A stretch of DNA of 64,000 bases from Selaginella moellendorffii. Taxonomy: Eukaryota; Streptophyta; Lycopodiopsida; Selaginellales; Selaginellaceae. The stretch's first letter is position 1. Each line of letters opens with the position of its first letter. The notes below the pieces were generated by a model. It made no database searches, was not told the origin of the DNA, and saw nothing but the letters and a program-made list of their open reading frames with translations. Of the stretch, positions 11,801 to 23,636 are shown piece by piece. The position numbers and the translations under genes are program-made. The stretch is from the NCBI RefSeq assembly GCF_000143415.4, contig NW_003314306.1:124001-188000 (forward strand), read 5' to 3'.

Positions 11801-14800
11801 TTCCAATTATTATAATAACCAACCAGCTTTCAGCCTCTTTAAATGTGACCATATCTGCCTGTGTGCCTCTGCTTGCATAATCAATCTCAAAGCCAAGGAT
11901 TTCTGCCCCAATCCTAGTTGCACCAACAAAGGCATTAGCATCTCTCAAGGCCACCATAGCTCATCATGAGATTTGTGCCTTCTAATATCCAGCTTTTGCT
12001 AATGGTAGCTGCTTGTTAATCCTAAGCAGCTGAATTACATAAATCTTCTCTAAAAGTAAGAACATAAAATTCAAATATGGTGTTCAATAATAGTTTGTAT
12101 TCTCAATGTGTTCAATATATTATCAAACATATAATATTAATAAAATCTATTTCAAAATAAAATTCTAAAAAATTAAAAGCCATTAGATTATAAATAAATA
12201 AAAATACAGAAGAAAAAGAAATTATTTAAAATAAAATTTACCAAGAGTAGAATAGAAACAATAATATTGAAACCATCCAAATTGTGAAGTGGCAAAATCC
12301 AAAATATGAAACAAAATATCCTAGATATTGGCACTAACCTGGCTTCAATAATTACACCATTGATAACCAAATCTATTATTTTAAATTTAAATTAGTTTAT
12401 GATTTAATTTTTCTTTCAACATAATTATTTTTAAAATTATCTCTTAAATATTTAGATTTATAATTATGTTTAATGTATAATGCTTATGACAATCAGAATG
12501 TTGGACCAAAAGGGGAGTGTACCTTAGGTGGGTTGCATGGAAGAGAATTAAATTATATGCAAGATAAATCAATTTAAAACATGTATCCAAAGGTTCTTTT
12601 ATAACTGTGTTAGGTGGGTGGCTTTTTATACATCAACACCAATGTATGAATTATTCAAGTGCCAGCTCATAAGAAAATTCATGTCAATGCCATTATAATA
12701 TATATAAATTTTTTATCATTCCATAAATTGGGAATCCAACATAGCTTATTAGCATGTGGGATACATTTTTGCAGCATGGGCTCTTATCCAAACCTTAACA
12801 TGACCAAGAAGAAAGAGCTCCTATGCTCAAGATCTCATGTACTCACATGCAGGATCAAGCACAATCCATAAAAAGTAAGAGAAACCCTGCTCACCCACAA
12901 AACAAACAAGAGACTGTAGAAAGGCATCCCATCAAACAATCACTGTGCCTCCTCCAGATCCCCAGCCATGGCAATTGCTGCAATAGCAACATTCCAGCTG
13001 ACAAGATTCTTCCTTGGGTTTTTCTCAAACACCTGCCTGGCCTTGAATAATTGCAAATAATGACACTGATGTTTAATACTATTATAATCAAAAGAGTGTT
13101 TGCTAACTGGGCTGCATATGTTGGGCAATAACTAGTTACATATATAAGATAAAGTTCTTCCAGCTAAAACACATGTTAACTCTCAAATATTTAATGGTCA
13201 TTTTATTAATTTTAGTTGAAGCACAAAAAAATTTCTATGTGTATTTTTTTAATATAATAACAGGTAATGAAAGAATTGCAATCCAATCACTGTCCAAGAC
13301 ACCGTACCATATACAACATCTGGGGGCATTGAGGCCTGATTGCCATCCATGATGCTATAGACAACAAAACCTGCCTAATTTCTAGATGGGCAAACCAAGT
13401 GATTTCACTCATTTCTAGCATTTGATAAAGCCTTATCACATAGCAGTAATAAACTTATTACTGGGTTGGATGAGGAGATTGAAGAGGAATTTATGGAGTA
13501 GCTGCTGTCCAACATCCAGGTGGTTTGATCAAGATCGCCCGAGCCCCCCAAACTCTCATCTTAGAGATACCGAAGTTATTGTCTAAAACCATCCAAGCTC
13601 AGTTGGTAGAGTGTCAGACTGGACTGACTGGATTATGCAAACACCCCACACCGACACTGCGGCATTTGCTGGAAGCCTGGATGAGGAGATTGAGGAGGAA
13701 CTTGAACTTGTAGTCGCTGTCCCTTAATGGTGCTCACCTTGCTGGATGGATCGTGGAAAAAACTAGATCCAGAGCAATCTTTGCCGCATATGTCACCAGG
13801 CTGCCTGCGGGCCCGTTATGGCCCAGGAACATAAAACCATGGTCTCTCTCATTGTTTTGAGTTGTGGACTTGCAGATGTGAGCTTGGTGGCTGCAAAGGA
13901 CGACCTCGGCTAGACAGAATATTTTCCCTCATTTTTATGTTTCTTCATTTCAAGCTCAAAATATCAGGAATCTCCTCCACACCAGCTAACAACGAATAAA
14001 AAATAATGTGGTGAGCGTGGATCCAACACGTGGCGTCCCCCTGTTTGCCCCCATTCCACGTGACTGGATTGTGAAATTTAATTCCATCGAAGAGATCACG
14101 CACTCGACCAAGATACCCCTTTTGGGCATGACGTTTCCATGAGATTAATCTTGGAGAAGACCCAGCATGCATTGCCAACAGGGTTTGCAAAACCCCTGCC
14201 CCCAGTTTTATCCAATAAAGGGAGCTAGAATTTGCAAATTCCGGAAGCTGCTTGTTGCATTTATTCTGTGCTTGGGCTGCTGGAGTGGAGAAAGCTCAAG
14301 CAACACTTGGATTTTCACCATCAAGGCCATAAATTATATTGTATAATAGATATTACAAGCAGACTTATAATGTACCTTGCTCTAGTTTTGGAGTGTACAG
14401 AGCAAAATTTGGTAATTGTTTAAGAAGAAAACCCTTTTCCATTTATAAATGGAATATCTCTCATATTATTGAAAATTTTGATTTCAAAAGATTATTGAAT
14501 TGAATAAAACTTTAAATAATTTTACTGATAGCTACAATGTTGCTGGAGCATTTATTGGATATATTGGTCCCTGTAATTGATTCATAATAGCATGAAACTT
14601 TTTATAAATTTATCTGTACTGATAAAATTATTACTATGTTTATTTAGAAATATATTATTAATATATAAACTAAAACATAATAAGGTAACCTACTATTTAT
14701 TGATATTAAAAATAATAAAATAACAGGTAAATAATTTTAATATTAAGCATTTGGGATTTTGATTTAGATTTAGCTTTTGCATTGTTTAAATCTCACTTTC

Positions 14801-14989
14801 TTTATAACTTTTTCAATTTCTTCTATTTTGCTTTTTTTTGCTTTTTGTTTATTTTTATGGCAAAGTAACAACCTCCTCCTCTTTTGCCTTTAGATCAATA
14901 GTTGGTGTAGTTACTTGATGCAATGTGGTTATTGTTGAACAATCAAACTCAGTTGATAGTGGCATTCATAACACATAGTACAATTCCTC
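8848..14989. other. AT-rich intergenic tract
   Basis: About 6 kb of strongly AT-rich DNA with only short ORFs, none protein-like. It holds scattered short words shared with other AT-rich parts of the window (for example ATATCCAAGAATAT near 11301, and its inverse near 11031) and one direct repeat listed separately. It is presumably decayed transposon sequence; no gene is supported. Confidence 0.6.
13465..13724. repeat. Direct repeat of about 48 bp, 212 bp apart
   Basis: GGATGAGGAGATTGAAGAGG at about 13468 recurs as GGATGAGGAGATTGAGGAGG at about 13679, and both are followed by similar sequence ending in GCTGTCC. The spacer holds a tRNA-like stretch (GCTCAGTTGGTAGAGTGTCA) without a matching T-arm. 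It looks like part of a non-autonomous element; not classified further. Confidence 0.5.
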
Positions 14990-17900
14990 TTGCTCTTGCT
15001 GTCAACTTCAAAGTTCTTTTGTGAGAACCCTGGGGATAATATGTACTATTGGTTTGATCACTTTACAATTATTTATCATTCTTGGGATGATGTTTGGTAT
15101 TTGCATGAGTTTTCCATGTGTTTCCAAGGGACGGCATTGTAGTGGTATAATGTTTAAGTGCAGCCATTCATGTGGATTGGAGCATTCTTTTGGACGTTTT
15201 TAAGCACGTATTTGAACATGCTGGCAGTTGTGATGATGCTTTTCAATAATTATATCATTTTCATCAAAGGTTATCTAAATTAATGATATTTACTTCTGGA
15301 ACCTCTTGCTTTGTGTAAATCTAAATATATGGCAATGGATCAAGTTGAGAATGTTGTGGCTAGCACTTTGTCAAAATTTTGTAGGAGTTGTACATACACT
15401 TGTTTTAACCACCCTTAATAATGCTATTCAACTGGTGCAATATTATAAGACATCACCTTTTCCACTTCTCACTACACATTTTTTAACTTTATTTCCTATG
15501 AGAAATAGTCTTGTTCTAATAGAAGTTAGTGTTACTATTGCTCATGTTCAAAGATAAGGGTGAGTACATTGTTATGGCCATGATATCCACTATTAGGCAT
15601 GTAATGAAGTTGACCACATATATTAGTATTGTCAGTGTTTTCAAATTGGTATCCTCCATTTCTTGAGTGGAGGCCTTGGTATCAATAACACTCTTATTGG
15701 TGTTGTTATGATGGAAGGTTTGGACACTAAAATTCTTTTGAAAAATGAGGAGTTGTACTAATAGTGGAGGGTCCTTGTGCAAATAAATTAATGACCCTTC
15801 TATCCTTTTTTCGGGAGTATCATCAAAAGGTTCACTTGGCATTAATTTATCTAGTATTTACTTTTTAAGTTCATCTTTATAACAAGAAGTCTTCTATTAT
15901 TCTTTATGTGTTGATTGATACAGGCTTGAGTTTATCTTCTATTGCTTGGCCTATTGCTACATATTATCATCTATATTTGCATTATGTAACAGAGTCAATA
16001 TTCATTCTTTATAGCAACAACTATATATATGCATGTGTATAATATGAGATGGACCTAATTGTGCATATGGGTGATTTTGAGTTTGAGCTTCAGTTATTGC
16101 GGGTGGTGTCAAGTCAAATTTTTTACTTCATCCTTAATATAAATTGGTTGTAGCACAATCATGTCAAATATAATTTTGAAGTTTGTCCCTTTTGTCTTAT
16201 ATTTTCTTATATTTTTTTTATTCTTCTCACTTTTGTTATTTTTTGTCCTTTTACTTCTATTTTTACTCTTATCATTTTTGTCTCCTCATTACTTCCTTCT
16301 ATATTTCCATTTTGCTCTTCTATTCCCTTTTCAAATCCATTTAACAGTCTTTATGTTGTAGTAGTTGACTAGGTTATGAAAGAGTATATTAATATCTTTG
16401 AATTTAACCTATTATTTGGGGACAAAATTGTAACACATCATCTTATTATAATTGAGGATGCTCGTCCAATCAGGGTTCATCGTTAATCACCATAGGAGAT
16501 CAAAATTTTATGTAAAAATGTTAAGAATATGTTTGAGAAGGTTGTTATTCGAAAGTTACAAAGTCCTTGGGTATATGAATTTCATCTTGTTACAAAGATT
16601 GATGGGAGTATTTACTTTTGCATTGACTATTGGTCATTAAACAAAGTGATTATCTTGGATATATATCTTCTTTTTCACACTATTGATTTTCTAGATTATC
16701 TAGGGAGAAGTTATTAATTCACTAAGTTAGATCTTGCTTCTAGGTATTAGCAAGTGCTAATGGCTGAGAATAATGTTCCCAAGATTATTTTTTATACACC
16801 ATTTAGTTTATATGAATTTTTGGTGATGTTATTCGGTTTGAATAATGCTTTAGCAACTTTTTAGTGAGTGATAAACAAAATTCTTTACAATATGCCAAAA
16901 GTGATTGTTAACTTCATTGATAATGCCTTAATGCATTTGGAAAGAACATGAAAGGAGTATATTTATAATGTTCAAAAGGTGTTAAATCAATTATGAGAAA
17001 TTAGTTCAAAACTGAAGTGGTTGAAGTGTGTGTTTGGGTACAAAGACACAACTTATCTTAGGGACCATATTTTTTGTAAGGGTTTATAAGTTGATCATGA
17101 CAAATTTATAATTATTCTAAAGTTCCTTATTTTGAAGTGTATTAATGATGTGTAACACTTTTTAGGCAAGGTGCAGTATCTCAGTTGTTTTGTTAATCAT
17201 CTTTTTTATCACATAACATTATTGCAAGCATTGTTGAAGTCATCAACATCATCTTTTATATGGTTTTATGACTATGAATAAGAATTTACAAATTTTAAAG
17301 AGGTATTGACAACTCCTCTAGCTTCAACTTATCTTGACTACACTCAATTTTTTATTTTGCATATGGATGTTTAAGATATCGGTCTTGAGGGGTGTTTTGA
17401 TATAAAAGAGTATGAGTGTACCTAGTCAACATCATCCCATTATGAATATCAATTGTATATTACAACCAAAGAAAGTGAACTAATTCACAACAGAGAAAGA
17501 GTGTTTAGTAACAATTTGGGATTTTGAGAAACTTCATTCATATTTACATGGTTCTTAGACATTACTAAATGATTATGTTGTAATTACTTCATTATTGAAG
17601 AGGAAGAACTTAGTTGGTCATACTACTTAGTAAGTTTGAAATTTCAGATATATAATTTCAATGTTGTTTATCATGCGGGGAGTTTTATAGTTGGTACTAA
17701 TGCCCTTTTTTGAGTTCCTCTTCCTTATTTGCTCTTTTTTCATGTTTTTAATGAGCCTATTGTTCCAACATTTATGGATTTTTTGAATGAGGATTTTATA
17801 CCATTGGCAAAATGTTGTACTTGATATTTAGTGTCCACAAGATGCAAAATAAGATTTACCTTCTCTTAACGAGGTTTGTGAGGCTTAAAAGATTGAATTA

Positions 17901-19640
17901 TGGATTCAAAGGCTTTATGATGGGTTTGAAAATTTTGCATCACTTGTTGATGAATTTCCATTTTAGCATTTACATTCTTAATATTGCTTTAAGGATAACC
18001 TTTTTTATTTTGTGGTTATGGATCCTAATAATTATTTATGACTAGTGGTGCTTTTGATGGTTATTCCATGCTTTTTCTACACTTATCATGATTCTCCTAT
18101 TTTAGGCGAGCATATAGGATATTATCAAATGACCGAGAAGATACATAAGTCTTTTGATTAGTCAAAGATATGATATAATGTGATTCGATATGTGTGTCAT
18201 TGTGTTTGGTGCTAAACTTGTAATACTCCCCCTTATGCTACAGAAGTTTCCAATTCATTTGAGTTTTTGGTATTTGATCTAATAGGGCTTTTTCCATGAT
18301 CAACTATTAGCAATAAGTCTGACTACTTGATTTTTTGGGTGGAAGTTAGTGCTCTTGCTAATGCGTTAGCAATTGCTATTAGGTACTTCCTCCTCAATCA
18401 AAAGTGTTCCAACATTTCTATTTGGAGAGAATTCTCTCAGATAATAATCTTACATTTATGGATATATTTTAATGTCTTGGTTAAGGATACATCACACTTT
18501 TGTAAGTGTTTATCATCCACAAATAGATAGTTTGGTGGAATGGCTTACTTAGTCCTTCAAAAGGATGATCACAAAGTATATAAATTTTTAACATTCAGAT
18601 TGAGATGGTTATTTGCCATTTAGTATCCATATATTACAGAGATACAAAATTTTATAAGACTTTCTAAAAGGTTATCTAACTTAATACTACTCAAACCCAA
18701 GGATATTTAATCTCAATTATCCCAAACCCTTACCCAATTATAAAAGGGGGTGCACTTTTGTTCATGGGTCTTTTCCCTATATATTTGAACCTTTAGAGAT
18801 CATTTCTTGAGTCATTTTCTTTACTTGCTTACAATTTACCATGCTTCTTTACAAGTTCACACCTTCATAAATAAAAGCTAAAAGTTACAGCTCTCTCAAG
18901 AGCTTCATTTGCTTGACACTCTACCCCCAGATTGAGCCTAGTTGGAGCAAATTTGATATGCCAAATGTTAATCTCAACATATAGTGTGATTCCCTTAGCC
19001 AACTAATAGAGTCAGACTCGAGATTGTTTTGATACCAAATGTAAAATTTTGAATTTAGACTTTTTGGGAGATCACTCAACACAATACTACTCAAACCCTA
19101 TTCAATTAAGTACAAATACTAAACCAAGTTTTATAACATTTGGACAATAAAAGATTTTATTTGAAGAAACATTGTTCAAAGTAAGGACACTTAACCCAAG
19201 ACCCTTACCTAATTAGAAAAGTGGTGCATTTTTGTTCATAGACCCTTTCTTTTTATATTTGAACCTTTATAAATTGAGCTTGATTGGCAGTTCCTATGAC
19301 ACATGGCTAGGGCTAAGTCATTCTTTTTGGTTTGCTTACATTTTCCACTTGTTTGAGTAAAGTTTGTTGAACACTTGGGCCATATACAAGTGGTACAATA
19401 ATAGTGCTACAACTCCTATCATCGTCCATCTGTAGAGTACAAAGTGGATGACTTGATGTTAATTTATTTTCCTAATCTTACAATACATGGTTTATATAAG
19501 AGGCTCCTTGCTCAGTAGAAGGATCAAGTGTTGTGGCAAGTTGGACTGCAAGTTTATAAGGTTTAATATAATGTTTAATAGGCCAATCCTTAAAAAATTA
19601 TGTATGTGCAGCAGTTGAAATACTTCATACAAAGAGATTA
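14990..19640 (+). mobile_element. Decayed Ty3/gypsy retrotransposon, gag to integrase
   Basis: Translation in shifting frames, with many stops, gives the gypsy order on the plus strand. Seen: a gag-like stretch (ENPGD, then CFQGTAL and WY) near 15010-15150; retropepsin VLIDTGLS at about 15908; reverse transcriptase from about 16550 (SPWVYEF, DYWSLNKV, then FTKLDLASRY near 16715 and EFLVMLFGLNNA near 16815); a decayed catalytic box VNFIDNA near 16910; RNase H-like sequence near 17320; integrase core near 18090-18540; and the integrase end (VYKVDDL, then QQLKYF) near 19440-19620. No frame is intact, so the element is dead. The heavy A/T bias fits long methylation-driven C-to-T decay. Its 3' end appears to resume at 22720 after an inserted block. 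Confidence 0.85.
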
Positions 19641-19648
19641 ATATAAAT

Positions 19649-22600
19649 GACTAAAATTTTCCATTCTACTTTAGTCACTTAACTATACCTTCAACCATTT
19701 GAAGGTGTCTCATTTACAACCTCCATAAGTCTTATTCCCAACTTAGAGACTTACTAGCCTCATAAATGGCTTTATGCCATTCTGCCATAGCATTTGGTCC
19801 AAGTGCTTTATGTGTTCAATCCTATGACAGACACCCAAAGGTACTATTAACATATTTGCTTGTTATACTAAAGTCATGTCCATTCCCCTTTAGGTCCACA
19901 CAGGTAGTCTAAGACCACCTAGACCACAATCCCATCTCCCAAAAACTAAACTATCCATCCTTGAGTGGTCATCCTATGACCACACCTTAGCTGCCCAAAG
20001 ACATGAAGAACACTTTTCCCCAATATCCTTTCTTTAGTCCCTATCAAGTCCCTCTTTGTCCCTATCAAGTCCTTTTTTGTCCCTGGCAATGTTTGCTAAC
20101 ACCACTATTGGGTTTGGGCCCGAATGCTTGACCACTAAGTCCCATTAACCTTTAGGACTTCTTTATCATACAACTGTATCCTTGGTCTCTACACAAGACA
20201 ACTCCTCTTCTTTCTTTCCACACTGGGACCTTGGGATGACATTTCGAAACACTGTGGCCTTACACGAGCCTCATATGTACTCTCCCCACCTTCCGTCTTT
20301 GGGTGCCTTGGCCATATGGCTAAAGCGAGGTTCCGATGAGGCACACCAGGTATCCAAGTAAGTAGTGCCACCCATACTTGGATTGGGAGTATCGATTATT
20401 CAATCTTCCGGAAAAGCTAGAATTGACTCTTGAACACTTCACCAAGCTATCCCCTTTGTTTATTTATATTCACTTTAGCCTTGGACTCTTCAGTGGTTAT
20501 TGTGAGACACAAAATCCTTAGGCCCCAAAGTAGAGCCAAAAAAGTGCCACATGGAAGTGGCCGAAGCGAAGGCCAAACGAGTGTAACTCATTTGGACCAA
20601 AAGCTCCAACTTGAAAAGTCGAGAGTGGGAGTGGAACTCTCAACAAAGTGCTCGAGGAACAAGCACGAAGCGAGCAATAAGCGAGTCTCTAAAAAGGGAC
20701 TCAAAAGGACCAACACATGACTTGAGATGGAGTCCGAGATGGACTCGAGATGGAGTCTGAGATGGAGTGCGAGATGGACCTGAGATGGAGTCCGAGATGG
20801 AGTCCAAGATGGAACCGAGACTCAGACCAAGACCGAGTCCGAGTCCAAAACCAAGACTGAGACTAAGTCCGAATCCGAGTCCGAATACTAATACAGGCTG
20901 TTGGGTGAAAGCCCAAAGCAATCGTCCCCCAAGGGGGGCTGCAAGGGGTTCCAAAAGTATAGTAGGGAGAGTGTGGGGGTTGAAACCTAATAGAGCCAAT
21001 TTGGCCAGGAAAGGTTAGTTTGGCCCAGAAAGGCCATATTTAGTGTTGGGTGATGAGCTGACCACTGGGAAATCCAAGACTAGAGTGAATACGGATCGAC
21101 AAGTGGGGTAGTTTGGTGAAGTGTTCAAGAGCCGGCTCTAGTTCCTCCGGGAGATCGAATAGTCGATGCTCCCAATCCAAGTGTGGGTGGCACTACCTAC
21201 TTGGATACCTAGTGTGGTGCAACGGAACCTCGCTCTAAGCCCATGGCTAAAGCACCCAAAGGTGGAAGGCATTGAGAGTACCCATGAGGCTCACATATAG
21301 CCACGGTGTTCCGAAATGTTGTCCTAAAAGCCCAGACTGTGGAAGGGAAGAGGAGTAGTCCTTTGGTGTAGTGACCAAAGATACAGTCGTGTGGTGAGGA
21401 AGTTTTAGAGGACCATGGGACTTAGTGGTCAGGCCTATGGGCCTCGATCCAATGGCAGTGTTGGCGAACACGACCATGGGCAGAAAGGGACTTGGTGAGG
21501 ACCAGAAAGGAGATATTAAGGAAGGCTATTCCCCACGTCTGCGGGCATCCTAAGGATGCTAAGGAGTGAATCGGGGATGACCACTCATGAATGAATGGCC
21601 TAGTCTTTGAGAGATGGGATTGCAATGCAAGTGGTGTTGGACCATTGATGTGACCAAGGTGAATGGGCATAGCTTATTGTAACGGGCTGATATGTTGATG
21701 GTACCTTGGGGTGTCGATCATGGGATTGGACATGTGAAGCACTTGGACCAAGTGCAAAAGTTGAGTGGCATGGATGCTATTTTTGGGGTTAGCAAGTCCC
21801 TAATTCCAAAATAGGACTTATGGAGGTTGTAAGTGAGACTCATCCAAATGGTCGGAGATGTGGTTAAATGACTAAAGTAGAATGGAAAATTTAGTCGCTT
21901 ACAGTTATATCATCACCTAACACGTAAATATAGCCTTTATTAATCACACTAGCCTTTCTTGGCCAAACTGACACCCCCTTTAGAGTTCACCAAACCCCAG
22001 AGGGTTTGAGAGATGAATGCTTTGGGCTTTTACCCTCGGACTCAGACTTGGTCTTGGTCTCGGTCTCAGTCTTGTTCTCGATCTTAGCTTTGGTTTTAGT
22101 TTTGGTCTTGGTCTCGGTCTTGGTCTCGGTCTCAGTTTTAGTCTTAGTCTCGATCTCAGTCTTGGCCTCGACCTTGAACTCTATTTTTGGTCCATCTCGG
22201 ACTCAAGCTTAGACTCCATTTTAGGTCCATCTCAGACTCGACTTTGAACTCCATCTCGAGTCCATTTTAGGTCCATCTTGGTTCCATCTCAAACTCCATC
22301 TTGGATCTATATCAGACTCCATTTCAAACTCCATCTCAGGTTCATATTTGACTCTATCTCGAACTCCATCTTGAGTCTGTATTGGACTCCATCTTGGATT
22401 CCATCTTGAGTCTATATCGGACTCCATCTTTAACTCCATCTCAAACTCCTTCTCAAACTTGTTTTTAACACTTTTATATGTCATGACATTTGCCATGTGT
22501 CAGTCCTTGTGCCCTTTTATAAAGACTCATTCACCAACTGCTTCATGTTCATCCCTCGAGCACTTCATTTTGACTTCTACTCCCACTCTTGATTTTCCAA

Positions 22601-22715
22601 TTCAAAGCCTTAGATCCAAATATATTGTACTTGTTAGACTTTTACTTTGACCACTATTATGTGGCACCCTTTCTACTCCACTTTGGGGTTTAGGGATTTG
22701 TGTCTCAAAATCATG
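19649..22715. repeat. Compound inverted-repeat block inside the gypsy remnant
   Basis: The arm at 19649-20455 is matched in inverted orientation by 21100-21900; for example GACTAAAATTTTCCATTCTA at the outer end, and TTGAACACTTCACCAA at the inner end, recur inverted. A second pair, 20497-21060 and 21905-22715, is also inverted (GAGACACAAA, TGCCACAT, GAGTGGGAGT and AAAGCCCAAAGCA are shared). The order is therefore arm(+), unit(+), arm(-), unit(-), as expected from two copies of one non-autonomous element in opposite orientation, one inserted next to or into the other. Neither copy encodes a recognisable protein. Divergence between arms is moderate, so the event is not recent. Confidence 0.75.
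20715..20890 (+). repeat. GAGATGGAGTCC minisatellite plus GAGTCC/AAGACC hexamer tract
   Basis: Roughly eight copies of a 12-base unit (GAGATGGAGTCC and variants) are followed by a purine-rich hexamer tract (GACCGAGTCC-like). The inverted partner lies at 22060-22460. In translation the tract gives long runs of alternating charged residues or of Leu-Gly. These are chance by-products of the repeat, not genes. Confidence 0.75.
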
Positions 22716-22719
22716 AATA

Positions 22720-23028
22720 ATTAACACCATCTACAAATCCATTAATGCTTCTTTTTGATGTTTTTTCAAATCCCAGTATATCCATTAAAGGACTTTAATT
22801 GTCTTCCATCCTTTCGAGAGGAGGGGATGATGCAAAGTCTAAATATACAATTATAATGCTATATACTAATATTAGCATAGTGAGATTTTAATAGCTGTCA
22901 GATTAGTTTTAATTTAGATTTGCTCCTATATATAAATTAGGATTTTTTGGCTAATTGATACTCATATTTTTATATTCCTTTTCCATATTCTATACACTTA
23001 TATATCTATATTTTGTTTTGCATCATCA
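22720..23028 (+). mobile_element. 3' end of the gypsy element: polypurine tract and LTR
   Basis: A polypurine run (GAGAGGAGGGGA, about 22816-22827) is followed directly by TGATGCAAAG, and about 200 bases later by TTTTGCATCATCA (ending 23025-23028). The ends form the inverted TGATG/CATCA expected of an LTR. A TATA-like CTATATATAAATTAGG lies inside. The bases before the purine run still read like the tail of a pol frame. A related LTR copy lies at about 54772-54950. Inferred to be the 3' LTR of the element at 14990-19640. Confidence 0.7.
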
Positions 23029-23636
23029 AGTTTTAAATTTTTATATTTCAAATCTTTCTAAATTTTAAACATTATAAATAATATAGTTACTATTAAATAC
23101 TATATTTTTATATAATTTTTTCAATATAATTTTAAATATTATTTAGGTTTAGCCAGAGTCTTTTTGTTGGCCATCTATGTAAAGTTGATCTAATATGGTA
23201 TATTCTAATTTAACATTTATTTTAAAATTAAATGTTTTATTTTCAGAACTTATTTCATTTAAATTTTAGTTCAATCTTAATCATAACCTGCAATAAATTT
23301 TTATAAATAATATATTGTAAAAATTTGGTAATAAAAATGTAACTTTTTTATTTTAAATTATATATATAATTCTAAATTATAAAACAAAAATATATTATAA
23401 GAAATGTGAAACTTAAGGTCGTGGGATCGAAACCTGTCTCAGCCAATTTATATCTCGATGGTATATTCTTTGTAATATCTTATCGGGAAATCGCCTAAGA
23501 CATCATAGGCTGTGTGTGAGTACGTGCGTGTGTATGGCGAACGTATGAGTGTGGATTCTAGGGTTTCTCCAAATCGACTGGGATTTGAGGATTCCTTCCG
23601 CGGCCTTAGGGCTCCAGGAGCGCAGCGCTTTGGCGC
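23029..23636. other. AT-rich spacer and EXECUTER promoter/leader
   Basis: AT-rich to about 23410, then abruptly GC-balanced. No gene is seen. A short stretch at 23417-23445 (GGTCGTGGGATCGAAACC and following bases) resembles a tRNA 3' half but has no 5' half. The transition near 23470 probably marks the start of the EXECUTER promoter and leader. Confidence 0.5.

Noticed and set aside
13590-13640. tRNA-like stretch with an A-box-like GCTCAGTTGGTAGAGTGTCA
   Set aside because: No acceptor stem and no T-arm in the right place; at best a SINE or tRNA relic.
22006-22247. Leu/Val/Ser and Gly/Leu repeat ORFs
   Set aside because: Translations of the purine/pyrimidine hexamer tract; no start context or homologue.
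23414-23446. Possible tRNA 3' half (GGTCGTGGGATCGAAACC)
   Set aside because: No 5' half upstream, and the stem pairs poorly; not a gene.
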